From positions 92,949 through 156,948 of the forward strand of contig CADASL010000005.1 in assembly GCA_902790595.1 (NCBI GenBank): a stretch of DNA of 64,000 bases. Direction: 5' to 3'. The translations under genes were made by a program, and so were the position numbers. The notes under the pieces are model-generated. The model was not told where the DNA came from. It saw only the letters and a list, made by a program, of their open reading frames with translations, and did no database searches. The DNA is from an uncultured Bacteroidales bacterium (GTDB lineage: Bacteria > Bacteroidota > Bacteroidia > Bacteroidales > SZUA-534). Shown here one piece after another: positions 34,315 to 41,989 of this stretch. Numbering within the stretch: position 1 is the stretch's first letter; each line of letters begins with the position of its first letter.

Positions 34315-34337
34315 TTCTGTAATTTATTGTTTAGTAG

Positions 34338-35408
34338 TTATTTATTCACTCGATAAATTGCACCGCCGATGTTGTCGCAAGAGGCGCCTGTGACGCTTTT
34401 CAAGCAATTTGGCATTCCAAAATAACGCAGCACGCCAAGGAATGCAAACACAATTGCCTCCTTACATTCGACCACTGCGCTGTCCGGAATCACCACCTTG
34501 CATTTAGTGCTATTTTGCAGACATTCAATAAAATATCCGTTATACGCGCCACCTCCTGTTACCAGGACAAAACTTTTGCCCTCGGCAGACATTGCCTGCG
34601 AAATCTGATGGGCGGCGTGATGGTAATATGTAGCTAAAAGATTCTCAATATCAGCACGTTGACCGAACAAAGGCAGAATTTCGGCATCAACAAACTCGCG
34701 CCCGAGAGATTTTGGCGGTTGCTGTTTATAATATGGTATAGCGTTCAGTTTTTGCAGTAACTCTTTATCAACCATACCCTTACGGCCAAGCTCACCATTT
34801 TTGTCATATTCAAGCCCGATACGGCGCGTCAGCGTGTTGGCAACAATGTTGAGCGGACAAATATCGAACGCAACGCGTTGACCATCAGCATTATCGTATG
34901 AAACATTGGCAAAGCCGCCAAGATTCAGGCAATAATCGTAGCTGCCGAAAAGCAGCTTGTCGCCAATCGGAACCAAAGGGGCGCCATTGCCGCCAAAAGC
35001 CACATCCACGGTGCGAAAATCGCAGATGGCATCGATGCCTGACACGGCCGCAATGTGAGCGCCAGAGCCGATTTGCAGCGTCAAGCCTTTCTGCGGCTCG
35101 TGAAAAACGGTGTAGCCGTGACTTGCCACGAAAGCAGGCTTGCAATTATTTTCTGCAACAAAATCTTTTACCAGTCCACCAAGAAAACGTCCATAATCGA
35201 CATCGAGTTGCGCCAAATCGTGCCCCGAAAGTTCGTGGCTATGTTTCAGTCGCTCAAGCATTTCGGCAGGATACGGATAAACTTCTCCGGCATTGGAGAC
35301 GTAAGACCAGACGCCGCCCGACAGTTTAAATGTGCAACTCACAATGTCAACCCCGTCGAGCGAAGTGCCCGACATCACGCCAATGCAGTTAATATCAACG
35401 TCTTGCAT
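34338..35408 (-). CDS. anmK: Anhydro-N-acetylmuramic acid kinase AnmK
   Basis: 356 residues, cytoplasmic. It phosphorylates and opens 1,6-anhydro-MurNAc, a recycled peptidoglycan sugar. GVMSGTSLDGVDIV (residues 10-23) is the ATP-binding signature; QLDVDYGRFLG, SHGYTVFHEP and LVTGGGAYNGY follow as expected. The start codon overlaps the M23 stop (TAATG). Confidence 0.96.
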   Translation of the reverse strand: MQDVDINCIGVMSGTSLDGVDIVSCTFKLSGGVWSYVSNAGEVYPYPAEMLERLKHSHELSGHDLAQLDVDYGRFLGGLVKDFVAENNCKPAFVASHGYTVFHEPQKGLTLQIGSGAHIAAVSGIDAICDFRTVDVAFGGNGAPLVPIGDKLLFGSYDYCLNLGGFANVSYDNADGQRVAFDICPLNIVANTLTRRIGLEYDKNGELGRKGMVDKELLQKLNAIPYYKQQPPKSLGREFVDAEILPLFGQRADIENLLATYYHHAAHQISQAMSAEGKSFVLVTGGGAYNGYFIECLQNSTKCKVVIPDSAVVECKEAIVFAFLGVLRYFGMPNCLKSVTGASCDNIGGAIYRVNK

Positions 35409-37123
35409 TACTGGAATTTGGTTTTGGGGAATTTATACGAATAGTTTGCCACGTTGCCGCAATTGTCGGTTACCATCAGCTCAAACTGGTAAGAATCAGC
35501 GGGTTTCAAGTATTCATCGGCCTCGTAGGTGATTGATTTCGTCTTCGGGTCGTACTTCAGCAGAATCCACTCGCCATTGATTGAGGCCGAATACGATTTT
35601 ATGCCTGCCAAATCGTCGTCGATAGTGAATTTGAGCACATTAACAGGCTGTTTTGCAACAGGTTTAATGGTTGGCGGAACGCTGTCGGCCTGAATGCGAT
35701 ACGTTCCGAATCCTGACAATGCGGCCTCAACAAATCCGTTTTTGTACTTGCCGCCAATGCCCGCAACCTTGTCGCCACTCACCGACACCAGAAGCAGTTT
35801 CGACGTTGGAACCTTGTCGCCCAAGCATTTAACCCGCACGTTGAACTCCTTTACAAGCGGAATGGCTGGCGTGCAAATTGTGTAAGTCGGCGAATACGAA
35901 CCAATTACAATATTTGTATCGATTTTCAAATTGAAATAGATGGAATCGAAAAATGTCCGTTTGCCGAAATCGATGGCAATGCCAGCCGTGTCGATTCGGT
36001 GCTGGTCTTCCCACGAAAGCAGCTGTCCCTCAGGCTTTTGAACCGACTTATTAAGCGCCACGCCTTGCAGAAAAGTCTCGAATGTCGATTTGTTGCCATA
36101 AGCGTCGTAGGCATCAATTTTCACCTTCTTCACCTTGCCCGCCGGCACTGATATCAGACCGCGGTTCTGCATTGTCGGGTAAAGCTCAATGCGGTTGTTG
36201 CTCTCGACAAACAGTCTGTAAGCCACTGTGTTACTGGTCATCAGAGCCTCGTAGTCGGCAATGCTGCTCACATATTTCGTCTGCGAGAACGGCACGCCGT
36301 CGATGCGCATTGTGAGCACAATCTCGTCGCCGTCCCAAACATCGAACTTGTAAACTCCGCAACGGTTGTTTGCGCCGTTCAGATAATCGTCACACTTAAT
36401 ACCAAGTCCCACAGTGCCAAATACTTGAATAGTATCGGCACCGACCGGCTTGTACACATTGCCAACCTTCTGCACCCTGACGGTGCTGCGGGCATACTCC
36501 CCTCCGACCTGCGAATTGCTGTTGCCCGGAAACACTGTGAACAGCGACATCCGCGGCGCAATGTCGTCTTTTATGTCGAAGCCAAGAAACAATCCGTTGA
36601 GCGGACAGGAATTGCGTGTGTCGCGAATCTCAAAATGCAGGTGCGGCCCACCCGACGAGCCTGTATTTCCCGACAGACCAAGCACATCGCCCACGCTGAC
36701 GGGAATCTCGTCGGCCTTCGGGAACAAATCAACGGCAAAACTCTTGCGGCTGTACTGTGCATCGCGCACATAGCGCCCAATCTGAATGTTGAACTCGCGC
36801 AAATGGGCGTAAAGCGATGTGTAACCATCTGGATGAGTGACATATACCGAGTGACCATAGCCTGTTGGCGACACCTTGATGCGCGACACGTAACCGTCTT
36901 TCACCGCATACACGCGGAACCCCTCCTTGCCCTGCGTTTTCATATCGAGCCCGGCGTGAAAATGTCCGCTGCGCAACTCGGCAAAGTTTCCCGAAAGGTA
37001 AATCGGAATATGAAGCGGCGATTTCCAACCCAAAGTGTCGAGCCGGAGCTGAGCCGGAGCGGTGTTGGTGGCCAAAATGATGGTAAAAAGTACAATTATT
37101 TTATTCAGATATTTCATTATCAA
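35408..37123 (-). CDS. M23 family metallopeptidase
   Basis: 571 residues with a signal peptide ending near NTAPAQ; the true start may be the second ATG (37117). The LytM-type zinc site is complete: HAGLD (His56, Asp60), SLYAHLRE (His107) and GPHLHFEIRD (His161, His163). About 400 residues follow that look like tandem beta-sandwich (Ig-like) domains, probably for substrate or partner binding. It cleaves peptidoglycan cross-links and heads the operon with anmK. Confidence 0.94.
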   Translation of the reverse strand: MIMKYLNKIIVLFTIILATNTAPAQLRLDTLGWKSPLHIPIYLSGNFAELRSGHFHAGLDMKTQGKEGFRVYAVKDGYVSRIKVSPTGYGHSVYVTHPDGYTSLYAHLREFNIQIGRYVRDAQYSRKSFAVDLFPKADEIPVSVGDVLGLSGNTGSSGGPHLHFEIRDTRNSCPLNGLFLGFDIKDDIAPRMSLFTVFPGNSNSQVGGEYARSTVRVQKVGNVYKPVGADTIQVFGTVGLGIKCDDYLNGANNRCGVYKFDVWDGDEIVLTMRIDGVPFSQTKYVSSIADYEALMTSNTVAYRLFVESNNRIELYPTMQNRGLISVPAGKVKKVKIDAYDAYGNKSTFETFLQGVALNKSVQKPEGQLLSWEDQHRIDTAGIAIDFGKRTFFDSIYFNLKIDTNIVIGSYSPTYTICTPAIPLVKEFNVRVKCLGDKVPTSKLLLVSVSGDKVAGIGGKYKNGFVEAALSGFGTYRIQADSVPPTIKPVAKQPVNVLKFTIDDDLAGIKSYSASINGEWILLKYDPKTKSITYEADEYLKPADSYQFELMVTDNCGNVANYSYKFPKTKFQ

Positions 37124-37262
37124 TCATTTATCAATACAAACAGAATCATCGAACGGAGGTGCAAATTACAAAAAATCGCGTATAAATCGCCATTCAACAA
37201 ACATCCTTATATATATGGTGCAGGCATCGGTGAAAAAAATCGCGAAAGCGGCAAAACAAACA

Positions 37263-37293
37263 TTTGCAAAATCAAAATCAATCAGTACTTTTG
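37263..37293 (+). promoter_or_regulatory. Consensus promoter of rpsF-rpsR-rplI
   Basis: TTTG at 37263-37266, 19-bp spacer, TACTTTTG at 37286-37293. It is a perfect match to the Bacteroidota primary sigma consensus and the strongest promoter in the window. It predicts a leader of about 27 bases. Confidence 0.85.
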
Positions 37294-37326
37294 CACCTCG
37301 ATTTTTAACAAATAAAATTAAATTTT

Positions 37327-37677
37327 ATGTCAAACAGTTACGAGACCGTTTTCATTGCAAATCCCGTTTTGTCTGCACCACAGATGAAGGAAGCGGTTGA
37401 CAAATTCAAAGGCGTTATCACCGATATGGGAGGTGAAATCGTTTACGAGGAGGACTGGGGCCTCCGGAAATTGGCTTATCCAATTCAAAAGAAATCCACA
37501 GGATTCTACTATCTGGTAGAGTTCAAAGGTGAGGGCAACATCATCGGCAAGCTCGAAACCGAGTACCGCCGCGACGAGCGCATTATGCGTTTCCTCACTA
37601 TGAAGATGGACAAGTTTGCTGTTGAGTACGCAAACAAGAAAAGAAGTTTAAAATCTGAAGCTAAGAAGGAGGAATAA
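37327..37677 (+). CDS. rpsF: 30S ribosomal protein S6
   Basis: 116 residues. [20 protein letters not shown], the [24 protein letters not shown] strand and the [22 protein letters not shown] segment are typical of bS6. The Lys/Glu-rich end is longer than the folded domain. First gene of the S6-S18-L9 operon, 3 bp before rpsR. Confidence 0.98.
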   Translation: MSNSYETVFIANPVLSAPQMKEAVDKFKGVITDMGGEIVYEEDWGLRKLAYPIQKKSTGFYYLVEFKGEGNIIGKLETEYRRDERIMRFLTMKMDKFAVEYANKKRSLKSEAKKEE

Positions 37678-37680
37678 GCC

Positions 37681-37950
37681 ATGTCACAGAATTCATCAGA
37701 AATCAGGTATCTTACCCCGCCGACAGTAGAAATCAAGAAGAAGAAATACTGCCGTTTCAAAAAGAACAAAATCAAGTACATCGACTACAAGGATCCAGAG
37801 TTCCTGAAACGTTTCCTGAACGAGCAGGGCAAGATTCTTCCGCGTCGCATCACCGGAACATCGCTGAAATACCAGCGCAAGGTGGCCACCGCTATCAAAC
37901 GCGCCCGCCACTTGGCTTTGCTTCCGTATGTAACTGATATGCTTAAATAA
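37681..37950 (+). CDS. rpsR: 30S ribosomal protein S18
   Basis: 89 residues. The conserved core [20 protein letters not shown] and [20 protein letters not shown], ending in HLALLPYV, identifies bS18. S18 binds S6 on the 30S platform. It keeps a single Cys (KKKYCRF), so a zinc site is unlikely. Confidence 0.98.
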   Translation: MSQNSSEIRYLTPPTVEIKKKKYCRFKKNKIKYIDYKDPEFLKRFLNEQGKILPRRITGTSLKYQRKVATAIKRARHLALLPYVTDMLK

Positions 37951-37964
37951 TAGGAGGATAGGAT

Positions 37965-38411
37965 ATGGAAATTATTTTGAAACAGAACGTTCCAAATTTA
38001 GGATACAAAGACGACATCGTTACCGTTAAAGACGGCTACGGACGTAACTATCTGATTCCTCAGGGTATGGCAATTGTTGCTACCAACGCCGCCAAGAAGA
38101 TCCTGGCTGAGAACAAGAAGCAACGCGCCCACAAAGAGGAGAAAATCAAAAACGACGCAATCGCACTGCGCGCACAAATCGAGGCTCTTACCATTGTTAT
38201 CGGCACAAAAGCCAGCTCGAATGGTAAAATCTTCGGTTCTGTCAACAACATCCAGCTTGCCGAGGCAATTCAGAAACAGGGTGTTGAAGTTGACCGCAAG
38301 TGCATTCTCGTTAAAGGCGACAACATTAAAGAACTTGGCAAGTATGTTGCCAAAATCAAACTCCACAAAGAGGTTGAGTTCGAGTTGCCGTTCGAGGTTG
38401 TTGCAGAATAA
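37965..38411 (+). CDS. rplI: 50S ribosomal protein L9
   Basis: 148 residues. N-terminal domain MEIILKQNVPNLGYKDDIVT and VKDGYGRNYLIPQGMA, the long connecting helix (KKILAENKKQRAHKEEK), and the C-terminal domain with GKIFGSVNNIQLAEAI. Last gene of the operon, with the terminator at 38438. Confidence 0.98.
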   Translation: MEIILKQNVPNLGYKDDIVTVKDGYGRNYLIPQGMAIVATNAAKKILAENKKQRAHKEEKIKNDAIALRAQIEALTIVIGTKASSNGKIFGSVNNIQLAEAIQKQGVEVDRKCILVKGDNIKELGKYVAKIKLHKEVEFELPFEVVAE

Positions 38412-38436
38412 TCTGAAACACAATTCGATAAATGAA

Positions 38437-38465
38437 AGCCGTTCCGCTTGGGACGGCTTTTTTTT
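38437..38465 (+). terminator. Terminator of rplI
   Basis: AAAGCCGTTCC / GGACGGCTTT with one bulge, followed by eight T. It is also the left end of the repeat at 38438-38533. Confidence 0.9.
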
Positions 38466-38533
38466 GTGCTATAGCAAATTATTTTCTGAATAACTCATAT
38501 ATTTGTTCCACAAACTACCATTGGGGACAAAAA
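38438..38533 (+). repeat. Cassette upstream repeat, copy 1
   Basis: 96 bp, nearly identical to 39092-39186. It contains the terminator, a GTGCTATAGCA palindrome, the promoter box TATATTTG (38498-38505) and CTACCATTGGGG. It forms the leader of the first small membrane protein gene. Confidence 0.85.
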
Positions 38534-38546
38534 CTATTATACAGCG

Positions 38547-38960
38547 ATGAAAAAGATTATTGATTTTTTTGTAGCGGCATATTTCAGTACAGTTTACAAA
38601 AAATATGAAGACCGTTTAGGAAACGCCTTGTTGCTTTTAGAAATTTCATTTGCAATCAATGGATTATCCCTGTTTTTTTGTTCTATACCGCTTTTTTGTT
38701 CCCTGCCATATGTGGGGAAACATATAAAACTATCATCATCGTTTGCTTATGGGGCTATAATATTTCTTGTATTTATGTTGATCACATATATTGTCAAACA
38801 TTTTCTTGAAAAATACTATTCTCAACAATATGATTATATAAAAGCTTATAGTGATAAAATTCCGCGAGTTTTATCAATATTGTTCGTTATAGTTCATTAT
38901 TTGGGTTCTGCTTTTTTGGGGGTGTTCTGTATGAAATATACTTTATGTCTTAAACCATAA
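38547..38960 (+). CDS. Small membrane protein, cassette copy 1
   Basis: 137 residues, family not recognised. Hydrophobic segments at about residues 27-52, 65-85 and 108-128 suggest three transmembrane helices. It shares MKKIID-x2-VAAYFS at the N-terminus and SDKIPRVLSILFVIVHY near the C-terminus with the next gene, but the middle has diverged. The gene is AT-rich against the ribosomal operon upstream. Its promoter box and terminator are parts of the duplicated flanks. Confidence 0.75.
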   Translation: MKKIIDFFVAAYFSTVYKKYEDRLGNALLLLEISFAINGLSLFFCSIPLFCSLPYVGKHIKLSSSFAYGAIIFLVFMLITYIVKHFLEKYYSQQYDYIKAYSDKIPRVLSILFVIVHYLGSAFLGVFCMKYTLCLKP

Positions 38961-39021
38961 CAAGAAGTTTGGCACTTTGACAATCATCACAGGTGCTTCA
39001 GGTAATAACCTTATGGCAGAC

Positions 39022-39120
39022 ATTTTAAATCCGCAGGAGACCATTTCTTATGGTCTGCCTGCGGATTTTAATCTGTCAATCCGCATCGCACGCCGTTCCG
39101 TTTGGGACGGCTTTTTTTGT
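39022..39120 (+). repeat. Cassette downstream repeat, copy 1
   Basis: Nearly identical to 39647-39744. It holds a long hairpin (39027-39068: AAATCCGCAGG ... CCTGCGGATTT, with inner GACCAT / ATGGTC) and then a second terminator GCCGTTCCGTTTGGGACGGC with seven T. Confidence 0.85.
39027..39118 (+). terminator. Double hairpin terminator, cassette 1
   Basis: A 17-pair imperfect hairpin with loop TTCTT followed after 24 bp by the 38437-type terminator. Confidence 0.8.
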
Positions 39121-39186
39121 GCTATAGCAAATTATTTTCTGAATAACTCATATATTTGTTACACAAACTACCATTGGGGGACAAAA
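39092..39186 (+). repeat. Cassette upstream repeat, copy 2
   Basis: Matches 38438-38533 with about four differences. It contains TATATTTG at 39151-39158 and leads into the second membrane protein gene. Confidence 0.85.
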
Positions 39187-39200
39187 AAAAGCATATGGTT

Positions 39201-39593
39201 ATGAAAAAGATAATTGATTTATGGGTAGCGGCATATTTTTCTATTTTTAGGAAATATGAGCAAAAAGGAATGATAAGCGGTCTTTATATTCTACAGTTCC
39301 TTTGGACTTTTAATATTTTCTCAATTATTAGTTATCTGTCACAAATCCTGACAAAACGAATAACAATGAGTTTTTTACCAGTTGCTTTAACAATACTTGC
39401 CTTATCAATTTTTATGGGGAGTAAAATAAGAAATTGGTTGGATAAAATGTATTTTGACAATTGGGAACAAATAATACCAATAAGTGACAAAATACCAAAA
39501 ACGTTGTCAATACTTATTTTGATAGTTCATTATGTGCTAACTATTCTGCTTTTCTTTCTTTGTTTTAGATGTTTTAGATTCTTAGAAAGGTAA
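39201..39593 (+). CDS. Small membrane protein, cassette copy 2
   Basis: 130 residues, paralogue of the gene at 38547. It keeps MKKIIDLWVAAYFS, KYE, and SDKIPKTLSILILIVHY, whereas most of the middle differs. Three hydrophobic segments (about 22-45, 52-72, 100-122). The ATG at 39201 is chosen because it aligns with the paralogue start; ATG at 39195 is possible. No family is recognised. A small integral inner-membrane protein is likely; an immunity or stress role would be speculation. Confidence 0.73.
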   Translation: MKKIIDLWVAAYFSIFRKYEQKGMISGLYILQFLWTFNIFSIISYLSQILTKRITMSFLPVALTILALSIFMGSKIRNWLDKMYFDNWEQIIPISDKIPKTLSILILIVHYVLTILLFFLCFRCFRFLER

Positions 39594-39646
39594 TGAAAGA
39601 AACGATAGATAAAGATAGTAACCATTAAACATAGTATATTCAGTTA

Positions 39647-39744
39647 ATTTTAAATCCGCAGGAACCATTTCTTATGGTCTGCCTGCGGATTTTAATCTAT
39701 CAACCCGCATCGCACGCCGTTCCGTTTGGGACGGCTTTTTTTGT
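39647..39744 (+). repeat. Cassette downstream repeat, copy 2
   Basis: Copy of 39022-39120 with a few differences (AACCAT for AGACCAT, CTATCAACCCG for CTGTCAATCCG). The similarity stops right after the T-tract, so no third leader follows. Confidence 0.85.
39652..39742 (+). terminator. Double hairpin terminator, cassette 2
   Basis: AAATCCGCAGG / CCTGCGGATTT hairpin, then GCCGTTCC / GGACGGC with seven T. Confidence 0.8.
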
Positions 39745-39845
39745 TGCCCGTTTGGAACGCAGAATGAACTGATTTTCGCAGATTATTTTCACAGATTTTC
39801 TAGAATTTCGCTATTTTAGCTGACGAAATAAATAAACAACATATT

Positions 39846-40472
39846 ATGAAAAATGCACTATTAACTTGTTTCGTACTTTTAGTATCATCATCTGTTTTTG
39901 CCCAGAATGCCATTATTGAAAAAGTCAGGCAAGAAACAGTGGCCGGTAAATTCCTTCAAAACACCACTTACTACAAGAGTATCAATGTCTATGAATATTT
40001 GGGTAGTGATGTGGAGATATTTGGCACTGTGCTGATAGACGAAATGGACAAAACGAAAAAAGTCGGCACTATTATGATTGCCGGAGATGGCTACAGTCTC
40101 AGTCAAAGCAAAATGCTGATGTTTACCCGCACTGCCTATTATCTAAATGTCAGCCAAATAGATAGCGTAGTGCTTGTTTTAAGACAGATTTGCGATGACA
40201 TTACAAATCAAAGTCGGAATTTTACAATTAATTATATTGCTGACGGAGGATTAGGATTCTTATACAATAGTCGCAGTAAAAAACTGCTTTTATTGAAATA
40301 CAGCGTACCTGATTCTAACCCAAGCAGATATTCATACTATGAGGATTTAAAGCCGAATGGCGTGAACAATCAGAAAGTTGCGGAAATCAAGAATAGTGAT
40401 ATTGCCAAAATTATCACACTGCTAATTCAGGCCAAGAACAGTGTGGAAAAATATCTGCAAGAGAACAAATAA
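39846..40472 (+). CDS. Secreted protein of unknown function
   Basis: 208 residues with a signal peptide (MKNALLTCFVLLVSSSVFAQ). No Cys-lipobox, so probably periplasmic or exported. The body alternates strands and helices (GTIMIAGDGYSLSQSKMLMF, FTINYIADGGLGFLYNSRSK) without a motif I know. The gene is AT-rich. A second secreted protein gene follows after 48 bp. Confidence 0.7.
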   Translation: MKNALLTCFVLLVSSSVFAQNAIIEKVRQETVAGKFLQNTTYYKSINVYEYLGSDVEIFGTVLIDEMDKTKKVGTIMIAGDGYSLSQSKMLMFTRTAYYLNVSQIDSVVLVLRQICDDITNQSRNFTINYIADGGLGFLYNSRSKKLLLLKYSVPDSNPSRYSYYEDLKPNGVNNQKVAEIKNSDIAKIITLLIQAKNSVEKYLQENK

Positions 40473-40520
40473 CTATTGGTCAGACACTGTTTAATGAGTT
40501 GTATTACATATTCTAATGCT

Positions 40521-41519
40521 ATGACAATTCGATTATCTATAATTTTTTTTGTGTTATTCCCTTTACATATAGTCGCTCAGAGTAATGCAAAACTATTAAA
40601 TGACACTATTTTCTTGCCGTACAGATATGGCGTGATTATTCAAGAAGATGACACAATAGATATAGTTGAATTAACTACAAGCACTTGTGAACATATTATG
40701 GATGTCAGGGCAAAAGATATTGTTGACTTAACGACAAGCAATTATGGACATATTATGGATGTTAGGGTAAAAGAAAGTAATGATGAAACATATCAAATTT
40801 TATATACGCGTACCGGCGTGGAATCGATAAAAAAAAGCATAAAATACGCAGTCAAAAGTAATGGTGACATTGTTTTGTCCAATTCGGCAAGCTACGATTC
40901 CATTTTTTCTAAAGCGCTGACTCATAAAAAGTTTTTGGAATCAGATAAAGTGGATACAATTTACAATTGCATTAACTGGAGTACAAAGATTCCCAAAAAT
41001 CTGGAATGCAAGATGGACACATACCAAGAGTATTACGATTTCATCCGTTACCCGCTTTATGTCAGAAGGTTGTTTTATACATACCACTTACATAAGATGA
41101 ACGAAAATGCGTTGAATATTGATTCCACACCAAAATTACGTGTTTTGTTTCCTGAACATTCTGGTTATCAAGATGAAAAAGTTTATGGATTGACTTTCAG
41201 TATATATAACGACAGTATTGTTTGCACCAACAAAACAATCGACATTTGTGATACTGATTATTATAAAGTTAGCTATCACAAATTGGGTAAAATACACGAC
41301 AAAAAAATGAGGAATTTGTTAAGTAGTATATCAGAATATTCGGGGTATGATATGACCAAAACAATAGGATTTGTTTCGAATCCGGTTTTAATTGAATATT
41401 TTAACGGAGAAAGCACTGCAACATATCTGATAGACAAAGAGTTTGACAAACCAGACAAAAAACTTTGGAATGTATATAATGAGATTTGTCAATTGGCTAT
41501 GATGATGTTTCAAAACTAA
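40521..41519 (+). CDS. Secreted protein of unknown function with internal tandem repeat
   Basis: 332 residues from the ATG at 40521, which gives the signal peptide MTIRLSIIFFVLFPLHIVAQ; the frame open to 40476 adds 15 residues that spoil it. Residues about 47-84 are a tandem repeat of 19 residues (DIVELTTSTCEHIMDVRAK, then DIVDLTTSNYGHIMDVRVK) encoded by two 57-bp units. The rest shows no known domain. Lower GC than the flanking operons. Confidence 0.7.
   Translation: MTIRLSIIFFVLFPLHIVAQSNAKLLNDTIFLPYRYGVIIQEDDTIDIVELTTSTCEHIMDVRAKDIVDLTTSNYGHIMDVRVKESNDETYQILYTRTGVESIKKSIKYAVKSNGDIVLSNSASYDSIFSKALTHKKFLESDKVDTIYNCINWSTKIPKNLECKMDTYQEYYDFIRYPLYVRRLFYTYHLHKMNENALNIDSTPKLRVLFPEHSGYQDEKVYGLTFSIYNDSIVCTNKTIDICDTDYYKVSYHKLGKIHDKKMRNLLSSISEYSGYDMTKTIGFVSNPVLIEYFNGESTATYLIDKEFDKPDKKLWNVYNEICQLAMMMFQN
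40659..40772 (+). repeat. 57-bp tandem repeat inside the secreted protein gene
   Basis: Unit 1 is 40659-40715, unit 2 is 40716-40772. They are in frame and differ mostly by single substitutions. Confidence 0.8.
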
Positions 41520-41578
41520 AACGCCATTTTAAACATTTAGAAAATTCGACGCTTAACATCGGCATTTCTAAACATAAA

Positions 41579-41606
41579 AAAAGCGCCTTTCGGCGCTTCC
41601 TTTTTT
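41579..41606. terminator. Bidirectional terminator
   Basis: AAGCGCC (41581-41587) / GGCGCTT (41592-41598) with loop TTTC. T-tracts lie on both sides (plus TTTTTT at 41601, minus from the A-run at 41575), between two convergent genes. Confidence 0.85.
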
Positions 41607-41607
41607 G

Positions 41608-41841
41608 TTATGCTGCATATTTTTTAGTTTTCTCAACTTTTTTGTAACGCTGGTGCATCTTAACGAACACCTCTTCCAAAGCCTGCTTAATGCCTTTGAT
41701 GGCCGACTCTCCGCCCTTGCCCTTCTTGGCTTTCTCAAGTTTCTTTTCGAGTTTGCTTGCTTTCATCTGCGACTTGTGCAACTTGCGTTCGGCAATCTCC
41801 AACGACTCTTTGCTTCTCAGTTTGTCTTCTGCGGTTTTCAT
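41608..41841 (-). CDS. Small basic coiled-coil protein
   Basis: 77 residues, rich in Lys and Glu. It is predicted helical throughout, with heptad-like spacing in KLHKSQMKASKLEKKLEKAK and a second helix IKGIKQALEEVFVKMHQRYK. No signal peptide. It has its own terminator, which supports it being a real gene. I know no family. Confidence 0.6.
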   Translation of the reverse strand: MKTAEDKLRSKESLEIAERKLHKSQMKASKLEKKLEKAKKGKGGESAIKGIKQALEEVFVKMHQRYKKVEKTKKYAA

Positions 41842-41989
41842 AACTCAAAAATTTAAAAGTTCAACAATCTCTCCTGAGACCTCGTTTCCTTTGGTTTCAG
41901 TTCTCTAAAGATATAGCATAAAAACCGAAAAAACACATTATTTCTTCAAATATTATTTTCGTATATTGCCGTGTTTTAAACATTTTGAA

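Larger units (their letters stand above)
39594..39845. other. Intergenic region with cassette end and dispersed repeat
   Basis: It contains the second downstream repeat (39647-39744) and a degenerate GAACGCAGA...CGCAGAT...CACAGAT repeat (39755-39798). No gene was seen. Confidence 0.65.

Noticed and set aside
37294..37326. S6:S18-binding leader RNA before rpsF
   Set aside because: The consensus promoter leaves only about 27 bases of AT-rich leader, too short for the known motif.
38961..39200. 75-codon plus-strand frame between the two cassettes (38977-39204)
   Set aside because: It runs through the hairpin, the terminator and the conserved leader, all noncoding in the other copy.
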